Assembly: GCA_002384935.1 (NCBI GenBank)
Contig: DGCD01000010.1
Span: forward strand, 62,001-126,000
Source: Pusillimonas sp. UBA3987
Lineage (GTDB): Bacteria > Pseudomonadota > Gammaproteobacteria > Burkholderiales > Burkholderiaceae_B
Length of the DNA stretch: 64,000 bases
Direction: 5' to 3'
Under the pieces are notes generated by a model. It was not told where the DNA came from. It was given only the letters and a program-made list of their open reading frames with translations, and did no database searches. The translations under genes were made by a program, and so were the position numbers. Of the stretch, positions 41,291-49,081 are shown piece by piece. Numbering within the stretch: position 1 is the first letter of the stretch; the number at the start of each line of letters is the position of its first letter.

Positions 41291-42994
41291 ATGAATGATT
41301 CTTATCGCGTAACTGTAAAACCCCTGGCAGTTCGTTTGGCGTACTTGGCTGCATTAGCCTCATTCGCTGTAAGTTCTTCAGTTTATGCGATAAGTTTTGG
41401 TCATTCGCGTTTGCTTTCCCCTGTTGGGCAGCCTTTGCAGATTCAGGTGCCGGTTCATTCGCTAACCGACCAGGAGCGTGATTCGCTTTCGGTGTCTTTG
41501 GCTGCGATTCCTGCATGGCAAGAGGCCGGCCTGACGCCACCTGTTGATCCGGCAACCATGCAGGTTGCCGTAGTCGACGGTGTCAGGCCCGGTACCAAGC
41601 TGATCACCATCCGCTCCAGTGAGCCGTTGTCGTCGAATGTGGCCGACCTTCTGCTTGCAGTACGTTCGTCGTCCGGGCAAGTACAACATCAGGTCAGCTT
41701 GCTGGCACCAGCCGATCTTGAAGTGGCGCGTGCAAGTGGTGGGGTAACGGTATCCGGTTCCGGTGCGGTCGGGTCGCCGGCCGATACGGCTGGTGCCACT
41801 ATTCAAATTCGTCGTGGTGATACCTTGTTTGCACTGGCGCGTCGCCATGCCGTTCCGGGTGTCAGCGTATACCAATGGATGATTGGTGTTATGCAGGCGA
41901 ACCCGCAAGCGTTCATTAACGACAACGTCAATTTAATCAAGGCAGGCGCTACATTGAATGTGCCTGGCAGCGAACAGCTGACCGCACTGTCTGATCGCGA
42001 GGCACGTGATATTTTCCAGAAACACGCCAGTGCTTTTGCGCAGTACCGCCAGCGACTGGCCGGTGAAGTGGCACGTGTCGAGCCTGCCATTGCCCAACCA
42101 GCGGACAGCGGGCAGGTGACAACGCCTGCGACTCAGTCGGAGCCTGCCCCGGCTTCCCAAACCCAAGACCGCCTGGTGCTGCAGTCGGCGCAGGCAGCGA
42201 CAACAGAAGGGTCTTCGCCAGGCAGTGTCGATAACCAAAGCGGTGATCAGGGGGCAAGTGGCCAGGCTGTGAATGGTCAGGCTGCGCCGGTTTCTTCTAC
42301 AAGTAGCGATGATCAGTTCGCACTTGAACGCAATACGGAAGAAGCCCGCGAACGGGTCAATCAACTTGAGGATAATGTCAAAAATTTGAATCAGGCTTTG
42401 CAGCAGCAAGGTACCGCGGCACATGAGGCGGTTGTCGAGGGTGCCCGTACCGTAGAGGCAACTGTAGAGCAGTTGAAGAAAATCGTAGACGAGGAAACGG
42501 CTGGTTCTGAGACGGTTTCGACGGGCACTGACGCAAAAGGCAACATGGCGTCTGTTGATAGCGACCGTGTGGCAGGTCAGGCAGGCGGTTCTGGTTCATC
42601 TGGCGGTAACCGCGGTACTGATGCGACTAGCAATGATCAAAAAGGGCCATCGATAGCGTTGGAGGCAAACGCACCCTCAGTCTCCGGTTCTGAGTCTGCC
42701 AACGCCACCTCCTCCGGCACTGCTGTGCCCGGTACAACGGCCTCCGGAGCCGAGTCCGGGGACGACGCCAATTCACTTTCTTCCTGGTTCATGAATAATT
42801 TGCTGATTGTTATTAGCGGCGCACTGGCGCTCATTGTTTTAATACTGGCCTGGTTGTTGCGTCGCGTAGGGGCCGAACGTGACGATGATTCCGACGCCGC
42901 CATTACAGAAGAAATGGTGCGTGAGCGTTTGCAAAGCATTAACCTTGATCTCGACGATTCGTCGGATAGCGGGCCACCGGAAAAACGCAGATAA
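41291..42994 (+). CDS. fimV: FimV-like protein with LysM domain, short form
   Basis: Homologue of FimV/TspA, a peptidoglycan-binding hub for type IV pili and polar organisation. The start at 41291 gives 567 aa with a signal peptide ending near residue 36 (SSSVYA). Residues about 37-145 are the FimV N-terminal domain (ISFGHSRLLSPVGQPLQIQV). A LysM domain covers about 175-225 (IQIRRGDTLFALARRHAVPG), followed by a low-complexity Ser/Gly/Gln-rich spacer with a coiled coil (NQLEDNVKNLNQAL), and one membrane helix near 503-522. The long acidic C-terminal part with TPR of Pseudomonas FimV is absent. Confidence 0.88.
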   Translation: MNDSYRVTVKPLAVRLAYLAALASFAVSSSVYAISFGHSRLLSPVGQPLQIQVPVHSLTDQERDSLSVSLAAIPAWQEAGLTPPVDPATMQVAVVDGVRPGTKLITIRSSEPLSSNVADLLLAVRSSSGQVQHQVSLLAPADLEVARASGGVTVSGSGAVGSPADTAGATIQIRRGDTLFALARRHAVPGVSVYQWMIGVMQANPQAFINDNVNLIKAGATLNVPGSEQLTALSDREARDIFQKHASAFAQYRQRLAGEVARVEPAIAQPADSGQVTTPATQSEPAPASQTQDRLVLQSAQAATTEGSSPGSVDNQSGDQGASGQAVNGQAAPVSSTSSDDQFALERNTEEARERVNQLEDNVKNLNQALQQQGTAAHEAVVEGARTVEATVEQLKKIVDEETAGSETVSTGTDAKGNMASVDSDRVAGQAGGSGSSGGNRGTDATSNDQKGPSIALEANAPSVSGSESANATSSGTAVPGTTASGAESGDDANSLSSWFMNNLLIVISGALALIVLILAWLLRRVGAERDDDSDAAITEEMVRERLQSINLDLDDSSDSGPPEKRR

Positions 42995-42997
42995 GGT

Positions 42998-43810
42998 ATG
43001 ACTCGATTGGCATTGGGTGTGTCGTACGATGGCTCACCTTGGCATGGCTGGCAAAGCCAGCCTCATGGTCAGACAGTGCAAGACCACTTTCAGCGGGCAG
43101 TGCATCAATTTACCGGCGAATCGGCGCGCGTCGTGTGTTCGGGGCGCACTGATGCCGGGGTGCATGCGCTTGAGCAAGTCGTGCATTTTGATACGTCGGT
43201 TGATCGTTCACTTGAGTCCTGGACAAGGGCGTTGAACAGCATGCTGCCGTCAAGCATTTCCGTAACCTGGGTTAAGCCGGTTAGCGATGATTTTCATGCC
43301 CGGTTCTCGGCCACGGCACGCACCTATATTTATATTGTTCGCAATGACCGGATTCGTTCGCCCCTGGTACATCGCCGGGTTGGCTGGATGTATTATCCTT
43401 TGAGCCTGTCGTTAATGAAAGAAGCCGCAGTGCGTCTTTCGGGCAAACATGACTTCAGCAGTTTTCGTGCCTCGGAGTGCCAGGCCGCCAGCCCGGTTCG
43501 TGACTTACAACAGATCGACATTGAGCAACATGGTGTTTACTACATCTTCACATTCAAGGCGAACGCTTTTTTGCACCATATGGTTCGCAATTTAATGGGC
43601 ACGCTGATTTACGCGGGGCTGGGCCGCATGAGTCCCGACGCAGTCACCACTTTGCTTCACCAAAAAGATCGTTGTTTTGCGCCACCTACGTTCTCGGCTG
43701 ATGGCCTCTATTTTGCCCGGGTCGACTATCCGGCCTCTTTTAACCTGCCGCAATTGTCGGCGCAGGAGAATTTCAAGCTTCACTTCGGCTTTCTTTGTGA
43801 AAAATCTTAG
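42998..43810 (+). CDS. truA: tRNA pseudouridine synthase A
   Basis: Makes pseudouridine at positions 38-40 of the tRNA anticodon stem. The 270-aa protein has the catalytic Asp52 in SGRTDAGVHAL and the later family motifs FHARFSATARTY, HDFSSFRASECQA and NAFLHHMVRNLMG. It starts three bases after the fimV stop, so is part of the asd-fimV-truA-trpF run. Confidence 0.97.
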   Translation: MTRLALGVSYDGSPWHGWQSQPHGQTVQDHFQRAVHQFTGESARVVCSGRTDAGVHALEQVVHFDTSVDRSLESWTRALNSMLPSSISVTWVKPVSDDFHARFSATARTYIYIVRNDRIRSPLVHRRVGWMYYPLSLSLMKEAAVRLSGKHDFSSFRASECQAASPVRDLQQIDIEQHGVYYIFTFKANAFLHHMVRNLMGTLIYAGLGRMSPDAVTTLLHQKDRCFAPPTFSADGLYFARVDYPASFNLPQLSAQENFKLHFGFLCEKS

Positions 43811-43827
43811 TTGTTAATGGGCAGTTT

Positions 43828-44484
43828 ATGAACACAACTCGTACACGCGTGAAGATATGTGGTTTAACTCGGGCCGAGGATGTCAGTGCCGCCGTTGCAG
43901 CAGGGGCCGATGCGGTTGGCCTTGTATTTTATCCTCCCAGCAGTCGTTATGTGTCGCCTGAAAACGCACGGCTTTTGCGCAGTCAGGTACCTGCGATGGT
44001 AAGCGTTGTTGCGCTTTTCGTGAATGCTTCAAGTGAGCAGGTCAAGCACATTATCGACGAGGTACAACCTGATATTCTGCAGTTCCACGGCGATGAAAGC
44101 CCCGAAGCGTGCGAGCAGTATCGGCATCGATATATGAAAGCGTTTCGGGTGGGTGCGCCAGGGCTGGATACGCCGCAGGCGGTACTGGACACGTGCCGCC
44201 GATATGATTCGGCCAGCGCATGGTTGTTCGACAGCTATAGCGATGGGTATGGCGGTAGCGGGAAACAGTTTGATTTAGGGCTTTTGGAAGCCGTCAGGGC
44301 CAATAGTGGCTCGCGTGCGGTGGTATTGGCCGGCGGCTTGAATTCGGATACCGTCGGGGCGGCTATCCAGCGTGCGCAGCCGTTTGCCGTCGACGTCAGT
44401 AGTGGCGTGGAAAGTTCTGGCGGGGTTAAATGTGCCAGCAAGATCCGCGCCTTCATGCAGGCTGTGGCGCAGGTTCGGGAATAG
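43828..44484 (+). CDS. trpF: Phosphoribosylanthranilate isomerase
   Basis: Amadori isomerase of tryptophan synthesis, 218 aa, TIM-barrel. The general base Cys11 is in VKICGLTRAEDV, and the general acid Asp is in VDVSSGVESSGGVK; LAGGLNSDTVGAA binds phosphate. It starts 17 bp after truA. In many relatives trpB and trpA follow directly; here they do not, and the next genes are unrelated and on the other strand. Confidence 0.97.
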   Translation: MNTTRTRVKICGLTRAEDVSAAVAAGADAVGLVFYPPSSRYVSPENARLLRSQVPAMVSVVALFVNASSEQVKHIIDEVQPDILQFHGDESPEACEQYRHRYMKAFRVGAPGLDTPQAVLDTCRRYDSASAWLFDSYSDGYGGSGKQFDLGLLEAVRANSGSRAVVLAGGLNSDTVGAAIQRAQPFAVDVSSGVESSGGVKCASKIRAFMQAVAQVRE

Positions 44485-44559
44485 GGAGGAATACCGGGGC
44501 TGTTTGTTTGAGCACCGTTTTCCCCCGAGATGTATTAAAGGGAGATACTACTGCACTTT

Positions 44560-44841
44560 CTAGTTTAGCTCGTAGTTCACAAAGTTGTTCCATTCGTCAA
44601 TAGCTTGCTCTGCCGCTCTTTGATGGTTTGCCACTGCTTCGTTCTGCTCGTCAACGAAATTGGCAATGCACTGCTTGTATTGGCGCACTTCGTCATTAAA
44701 TGAATCAAGTTCCCACTGGCTCGCGAACTCAAATGGTTTGTATGGTTTGTTGCATATGTGCGAGGGTTCGAACATATCAGCTTTGGCTGAAGTAGCCGCC
44801 AAGCCGAAGAGGCAGATTAAAAATGTGCGATTCATTTTCAT
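44560..44841 (-). CDS. Small exported protein, unknown function
   Basis: A 93-aa product with a signal peptide (MKMNRTFLICLFGLAATSAKA, likely cut after Ala21). The mature part is about 72 residues, acidic, helical in character, and has two cysteines (ICNKPY and QCIANF) that could form a disulfide in the periplasm. TAGGA precedes the ATG at 44841 with good spacing. It is the third gene of a minus-strand run with two lipoproteins upstream, 59 bp after the previous stop. I recognise no family. Base composition looks more AT-rich than neighbouring core genes. Confidence 0.65.
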   Translation of the reverse strand: MKMNRTFLICLFGLAATSAKADMFEPSHICNKPYKPFEFASQWELDSFNDEVRQYKQCIANFVDEQNEAVANHQRAAEQAIDEWNNFVNYELN

Positions 44842-44900
44842 TTTTTCCTAAAGTTCTTGCTTCACACCTAGGGCTAGTTGAGCGCCTCAAGTATTTCAGG

Positions 44901-45527
44901 TTATTGGATCATTGACAGCACTTCTTTTTCTAATTTGCCTGTTGAGACGCAGCGCGTTCCTTGCGTAAACGCAGCGCCCGAATTCGAGTTGAAGGTTATG
45001 GAATCGGTTACAGTTCGCGGGGAGCCAGCAGCTATGGGTATTATGTTTATTAATCGATTCAAGACATATTTCGTGTTGGCTGTGACGCGAGTTTCTTTTT
45101 TGTTGATGGCTTCAAATATCAGGTTAATCCGCCCGTTGAGAGATTGTTTGCGATCGACGATAAATAGATTTCCGCGCTCCATAATCTCATATCGTACAGA
45201 AGGGGATGATGCTGCGAAATTATAGTGGCGCTTTCCCCGAAGGTTGAAAACCTGTGAGTCAATTCGACCGCAATCAATGTATTCCTCGGGATTTCCACTG
45301 TAACTGATGTTAATCAGCCCTGAGGATCTATCGATGTTGTTAATATCAAAAAACTGTTTGCCTAATGCTGGAACTGAGCTAGCCCATACGTCGTCAAGCG
45401 GCCTGTCTATTACTTTTTCGTTCGATCCAGGTTGATATGTTTCTGGCTGTTGATATACAGCTGACCCAGCGCATCCGGATAAAATCAAAGCTGAAGCAGC
45501 AACCCAAAAAGATTTTTTTATAGCCAT
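44901..45527 (-). CDS. Lipoprotein, possible BamC-like helix-grip domain
   Basis: A 208-aa lipoprotein with lipobox ILSGC (Cys19, followed by Ala, which favours outer-membrane sorting). The segment from about residue 38, with a helix (LDDVWASSVPALGKQFF), then INNIDRSSGLINISYSG, resembles the helix-grip repeats seen in BamC/NlpB and related lipoproteins; this is a weak structural inference. Two further cysteines occur (YIDCGRI, TRCVSTG). AAGGA precedes the ATG. It is the middle gene of three exported-protein genes. No function is recognised. Confidence 0.65.
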   Translation of the reverse strand: MAIKKSFWVAASALILSGCAGSAVYQQPETYQPGSNEKVIDRPLDDVWASSVPALGKQFFDINNIDRSSGLINISYSGNPEEYIDCGRIDSQVFNLRGKRHYNFAASSPSVRYEIMERGNLFIVDRKQSLNGRINLIFEAINKKETRVTANTKYVLNRLINIIPIAAGSPRTVTDSITFNSNSGAAFTQGTRCVSTGKLEKEVLSMIQ

Positions 45528-45585
45528 ATTCGAATCCTTATAAAACTACATCAAACTAAATTTTTGTTACTTATAGGGCAAACAG

Positions 45586-46017
45586 TTACCCCCCAACTGC
45601 CTGCGGCTCGTCGGGGATGGTGACTTCTTTTACTGGGATAATGGGCTGCTCCGGCTCAAAACGGTCGTCGCATTTTTTCTGTATGGCAGCTTTCTCAATT
45701 GCCTCGTATTCACCGCGTAATTTTGCGTATTCGGCTTCTTTCTGTTCGTTTCCACCCAAGAAAAATAAAGCCGGCCAAAAAAGAATTGCCCCGGCGGCCG
45801 TTATGCCAGCATCGTTGCTGGCCGCGTCATTCAATTGGGCGCCGTTGGCTACTGCTGCCGCATGAACCCTGCTGGCCTCACTTGCCAATTGTTCGCAATC
45901 GTAATTTTGGTATTGCAGCGGTGAGACATATGAGGGCGCAATTTTGTCGGCGGAGGAAGCGCAGCCAAATAGGCTGATTGTTAGTGATAAACCTATCATT
46001 TTCTTAATTTTTGTCAT
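45586..46017 (-). CDS. Small lipoprotein, unknown function
   Basis: A 143-aa lipoprotein with lipobox SLFGC (Cys19, then Ala-Ser-Ser). The mature part starts with PSYVSPLQYQNYDCEQLASEA, a pattern I have seen in uncharacterised short lipoproteins of proteobacteria. It then has a glycine/alanine hydrophobic stretch (AGITAAGAILFWPALFFLGG) that might be a second membrane segment, and a charged coiled segment (QKEAEYAKLRGEYEAIEKA). It leads the three-gene minus-strand run. A 14-bp palindrome overlaps the region just before its start. Confidence 0.65.
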   Translation of the reverse strand: MTKIKKMIGLSLTISLFGCASSADKIAPSYVSPLQYQNYDCEQLASEASRVHAAAVANGAQLNDAASNDAGITAAGAILFWPALFFLGGNEQKEAEYAKLRGEYEAIEKAAIQKKCDDRFEPEQPIIPVKEVTIPDEPQAVGG

Positions 46018-46023
46018 TATCTG

Positions 46024-46037
46024 TTACCTATAGGTAA
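46024..46037. promoter_or_regulatory. Perfect 14-bp palindrome before the exported-protein cassette
   Basis: TTACCTATAGGTAA is an exact palindrome starting six bases upstream of the first gene's ATG (46017, minus strand). Its AGGTAA arm is also the only Shine-Dalgarno-like sequence, so the element could be an operator or an RNA hairpin that hides the ribosome binding site. Function is inferred from position. Confidence 0.45.
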
Positions 46038-46166
46038 AAAAATTAGCGCTTTTCAGCGTCTATCGGCGAGGGGGGTTCCCGCTGGCATAAGTTATCATGT
46101 CTCCATGCATGCCTCAAAAGTTTAGACTGTATTAAAAGTTATTAAAAGCTATTGAGGGGGGACTGA

Positions 46167-46253
46167 ATGAAGGAAGAGCAAGGAATGACTGACAATAGCG
46201 TCGTGATTGACGGAATTTGGAACCGTCTGTCTGCTACTGGGAGTGGGGATTGA
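46167..46253 (+). CDS. Possible 28-codon gene next to tRNA-Val
   Basis: ATG at 46167 to TGA at 46251-46253, encoding 28 residues (starts MKEEQGMTDNSV, ends SATGSGD). A strong ribosome binding site, AGGGGGGA, is at the right distance. It ends one base before the 3' end of the convergent tRNA-Val gene. It may be a real small peptide, or the remnant of a longer gene. No family is recognised. Confidence 0.3.
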   Translation: MKEEQGMTDNSVVIDGIWNRLSATGSGD

Positions 46254-46254
46254 T

Positions 46255-46331
46255 TGGTAGGCAGTACTGGATTCGAACCAGCGACCTCTACGATGTCAAC
46301 GTAGCGCTCTAACCAACTGAGCTAACCGCCT
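46255..46331 (-). tRNA. tRNA-Val (anticodon GAC)
   Basis: The complement folds as a cloverleaf of 77 bases. Acceptor AGGCGGT pairs with ACTGCCT (one G-T); D arm GCTC/GAGC; anticodon stem CTACG/CGTAG with loop TTGACAT, giving anticodon GAC; T arm GCTGG/CCAGT with loop TTCGAAT. The 3' CCA is encoded. It reads valine codon GUC and GUU. Confidence 0.97.
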
Positions 46332-46346
46332 TTAAAGAAGAACGCA

Positions 46347-46376
46347 ATAATAGCCTGAATTACGGCTTTGTGTCAA
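46347..46376 (-). promoter_or_regulatory. Promoter of tRNA-Val
   Basis: On the minus strand, a perfect -35 TTGACA (46376-46371) and -10 TATTAT (46352-46347) with 18-bp spacing, placing transcription start about 10 bases before the mature tRNA. Strong as expected for a tRNA gene. Confidence 0.75.
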
Positions 46377-46511
46377 AGCGGGTTTCAGGTATTCAATGTT
46401 ACACTAGGTGGGCTAATGTTTTGTTTGGAAACGCGGCAAGTGCCGCGTTTTTTGTCGCAATGTATGCAGTATCGATGCGTATCAGTGCGCTTGTTAATGT
46501 CAGGAAGCAAT

Positions 46512-48452
46512 ATGGTTCAAATTACGCTGCCCGATGGATCTCAGCGTGAGTATCCCGGCCCGGTGTCTGTAAACGACGTTGCCTTTTCCATAGGAACAGG
46601 GCTGGGTAAGGCTGCGCTGGCCGGTAAGGTCTCGCTTGAGGGGCAGGAAGCCAAGTTGGTTGATACCAGCTACGTTATCGATCAGAACGCGCAGCTGGCC
46701 ATCGTTACAGCCAAGGACACAGAGGGGTTGGAGGTTATCCGACATTCCACCGCCCACCTGCTGGCCTATGCTGTAAAAAGCTTGTTTCCCGAGGCGCAAG
46801 TTACCATTGGTCCGGTTATCGACAACGGTTTTTATTACGATTTTTCCTACAAGCGGCCGTTCACGCCGGAAGACCTGGAAGCCATTGAAAAGAAAATGGT
46901 GGAGTTGGCCAGGAAGGATGAAGTGGTCACTCGCGAAGAATGGAAGCGTGATGACGCTGTTGAGTATTTCAACGGCATTGGTGAGCAATACAAAGCCCAG
47001 ATCATCGCCTCTATTCCGTCGAATGAGCGCATCAGCCTGTATCGCGAAGGCGATTTCATCGATCTTTGCCGGGGCCCGCACGTGCCCACCACCGGAAAAC
47101 TCAAGGTTTTCAAGTTAACCAAAGTGGCCGGCGCGTATTGGCGCGGCGACAGCAGCAATGAAATGCTGCAGCGTATTTATGGCACTGCCTGGGCCACCAA
47201 GGAAGATCAGGCCGCGTATTTGCATATGCTGGAAGAGGCGGAAAAACGCGATCACCGAAAATTGGGTCGTGAGCTCGATTTCTTCCATTTTCAAGATGAG
47301 GCGCCCGGGCTGATTTTCTGGCATCCGAAAGGCTGGACAGTCTGGCAGCAGGTTGAGCAATATATGCGTGCCGTATACCGCGACAACGGTTATCAGGAAG
47401 TCAAGGCGCCGCAAATACTGGATCTGTCCCTTTGGAAAAAAACCGGTCATTGGGATAACTACGCCGAAAACATGTTCACCACGGAGTCGGAGAGCCGCAC
47501 TTATGGTTTGAAGCCCATGAATTGCCCTGGGCATGTGCAGATTTTCAATGCCGGGTTGCATTCATATCGCGAATTGCCCATTCGTTATGGTGAGTTTGGT
47601 CAGTGCCACCGAAACGAACCATCCGGGTCTTTGCACGGCATGATGCGTGTACGGGGGTTTACCCAGGACGACGGCCACATTTTTTGTACTGAGGATCAGT
47701 TGCAAGACGAATGTGCGGCATTCACGGCTTTGTTGCAGAAAGTGTATACCGATTTCGGTTTTACGAAAATTCTGTACAAAGTGGCAACCCGACCGGAAAA
47801 GCGCATTGGCTCGGACGAAGTATGGGATAAGGCGGAGCAGGCGCTAATGGAAAGCCTTCGGCGTACCGATTGTGAATACGAGGTCAGCGAAGGCGAGGGT
47901 GCATTTTATGGCCCGAAAATTGAATACACACTAACCGATGCCATTGGCCGTCATTGGCAGTGCGGCACGATTCAGGTTGATTTTTCGATGCCGGAACGTT
48001 TGGGTGCCGAATACGTCGATGCGAACGATCAGCGCAAAACGCCGGTCATGCTGCATCGGGCCATACTGGGTTCCTTCGAGCGTTTTATCGGTATTCTGAT
48101 CGAAAACCACGCTGGTGCCTTGCCTCCCTGGCTTGCGCCTGAGCAGGCTGTGGTGTGTTGTATTTCCGAAGGTTCTGCCGATTACGCGGCCGAAATTGCT
48201 CAAAAGCTGAAAAAACAAGGGTTTAGAGCCAGTGCAGATTTGCGCGGTGAAAAAATCAACCGTAAAATCAGAGAGTATAGTTTGAAAAAAATGCCCTACA
48301 TCCTGGTGGTTGGCGAAAAGGAACGCGAAGCCGGGACTGTTGCTGTACGCAGCCGGGGTGGCATTGATCTGGGTGTTATGAGCGTGAACGACTTCACAGA
48401 CCGTTTGCACGAAGACCTCCAGCAGCGCCGCAATGTCGGGCAAAGTCATTAA
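46512..48452 (+). CDS. thrS: Threonyl-tRNA synthetase
   Basis: Class II synthetase charging tRNA-Thr, 646 aa from the ATG at 46512, with AGGAAG at correct distance; in-frame ATGs further up lack a ribosome binding site and likeness. It has an N-terminal TGS domain (VQITLPDGSQREYPG), an editing domain with HSTAHLLAYAVK, and the catalytic core with zinc ligands in MNCPGHVQIF and CHRNEPSGSLHGMMRVRGFT. The C-terminal anticodon-binding domain is intact. infC follows after 21 bp. Confidence 0.97.
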   Translation: MVQITLPDGSQREYPGPVSVNDVAFSIGTGLGKAALAGKVSLEGQEAKLVDTSYVIDQNAQLAIVTAKDTEGLEVIRHSTAHLLAYAVKSLFPEAQVTIGPVIDNGFYYDFSYKRPFTPEDLEAIEKKMVELARKDEVVTREEWKRDDAVEYFNGIGEQYKAQIIASIPSNERISLYREGDFIDLCRGPHVPTTGKLKVFKLTKVAGAYWRGDSSNEMLQRIYGTAWATKEDQAAYLHMLEEAEKRDHRKLGRELDFFHFQDEAPGLIFWHPKGWTVWQQVEQYMRAVYRDNGYQEVKAPQILDLSLWKKTGHWDNYAENMFTTESESRTYGLKPMNCPGHVQIFNAGLHSYRELPIRYGEFGQCHRNEPSGSLHGMMRVRGFTQDDGHIFCTEDQLQDECAAFTALLQKVYTDFGFTKILYKVATRPEKRIGSDEVWDKAEQALMESLRRTDCEYEVSEGEGAFYGPKIEYTLTDAIGRHWQCGTIQVDFSMPERLGAEYVDANDQRKTPVMLHRAILGSFERFIGILIENHAGALPPWLAPEQAVVCCISEGSADYAAEIAQKLKKQGFRASADLRGEKINRKIREYSLKKMPYILVVGEKEREAGTVAVRSRGGIDLGVMSVNDFTDRLHEDLQQRRNVGQSH

Positions 48453-48473
48453 TTATTTATAGGAGTTTTAGAT

Positions 48474-49019
48474 ATCGCAACCGATAAATCCCATCGCATC
48501 AATGGCGAAATCCGTGCCACAGAGGTACGTTTAATCGGCATCGACGGTGATCAGCTGGGTATCGTCAAGCTGGCTGAAGCACTTGGGCTCGCTGAAGATA
48601 ATGAAGTAGATTTAGTTGAAATCGCGCCGAATGCTGCGCCGCCTGTTTGTCGTTTAATGGACTATGGCAAATTCAAGTACCAAGAACAGAAAAAACAGGC
48701 TGAAGCCAAGGCCAAGCAGAAAGTCATCCAGGTTAAGGAAGTGAAGTTCCGTCCGGGTACCGATGAGGGCGATTATCAGGTTAAATTGCGTAATCTGCGT
48801 CGTTTTATTGAAGACGGCGACAAAGCCAAGGTTACGTTGCGCTTCCGCGGTCGCGAAATGGCTCATCAGGAATTGGGCATGCGCGTATTGGAGCGTGTTC
48901 GTGACGACCTTAGTGAGCTTGTTCAGGTTGAGGCTATGCCCAAGCTGGAAGGGCGGCAAATGGTAATGGTATTGGCGCCGCGCAAGAAACCTGTGGGTAA
49001 GGGCGAGTCGGCCTCCTGA
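48474..49019 (+). CDS. infC: Translation initiation factor IF-3 with AUC start codon
   Basis: Initiation factor that binds the 30S subunit and rejects non-standard start codons and wrong initiator pairing. Conserved IF-3 sequence (ATDKSHRINGEIR, VRLIGIDGDQLGIV) begins right after an ATC at 48474, with AGGAG eight bases upstream. No ATG, GTG or TTG exists in frame before 48657, and a start there would delete the whole N-terminal domain. So translation starts at AUC, giving 181 aa. Use of a rare start codon that IF-3 itself discriminates against is the known autoregulation of infC. It is followed by a strong terminator, not rpmI. Confidence 0.94.
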   Translation: MATDKSHRINGEIRATEVRLIGIDGDQLGIVKLAEALGLAEDNEVDLVEIAPNAAPPVCRLMDYGKFKYQEQKKQAEAKAKQKVIQVKEVKFRPGTDEGDYQVKLRNLRRFIEDGDKAKVTLRFRGREMAHQELGMRVLERVRDDLSELVQVEAMPKLEGRQMVMVLAPRKKPVGKGESAS

Positions 49020-49034
49020 TGTTTGTTTTCTTAT

Positions 49035-49070
49035 CTATCCCCACCAGGGTTGCCTGGTGGGGATAGTTTT
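49035..49070 (+). terminator. Strong terminator after infC
   Basis: A perfect 14-bp stem (CTATCCCCACCAGG at 49035-49048 with CCTGGTGGGGATAG at 49053-49066), four-base loop, then TTTT. It lies 15 bases after the infC stop and 12 before gshB. Confidence 0.85.
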
Positions 49071-49081
49071 CGCAGGTCGTT

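Noticed and set aside
46255..46331. tRNA-Val as an integration site for the neighbouring orphan genes
   Set aside because: The tRNA 3' end does face the orphan genes, but I found no repeat of it near 44485-44560 and no integrase remnant.
46368..46511. N-terminal extension of ThrRS
   Set aside because: The extra residues are unlike the TGS domain, overlap the tRNA promoter region, and lack a ribosome binding site.
48657..49019. IF-3 starting at the first ATG in frame
   Set aside because: It would lose the whole N-terminal domain, whose conserved sequence is present upstream and preceded by a good ribosome binding site.
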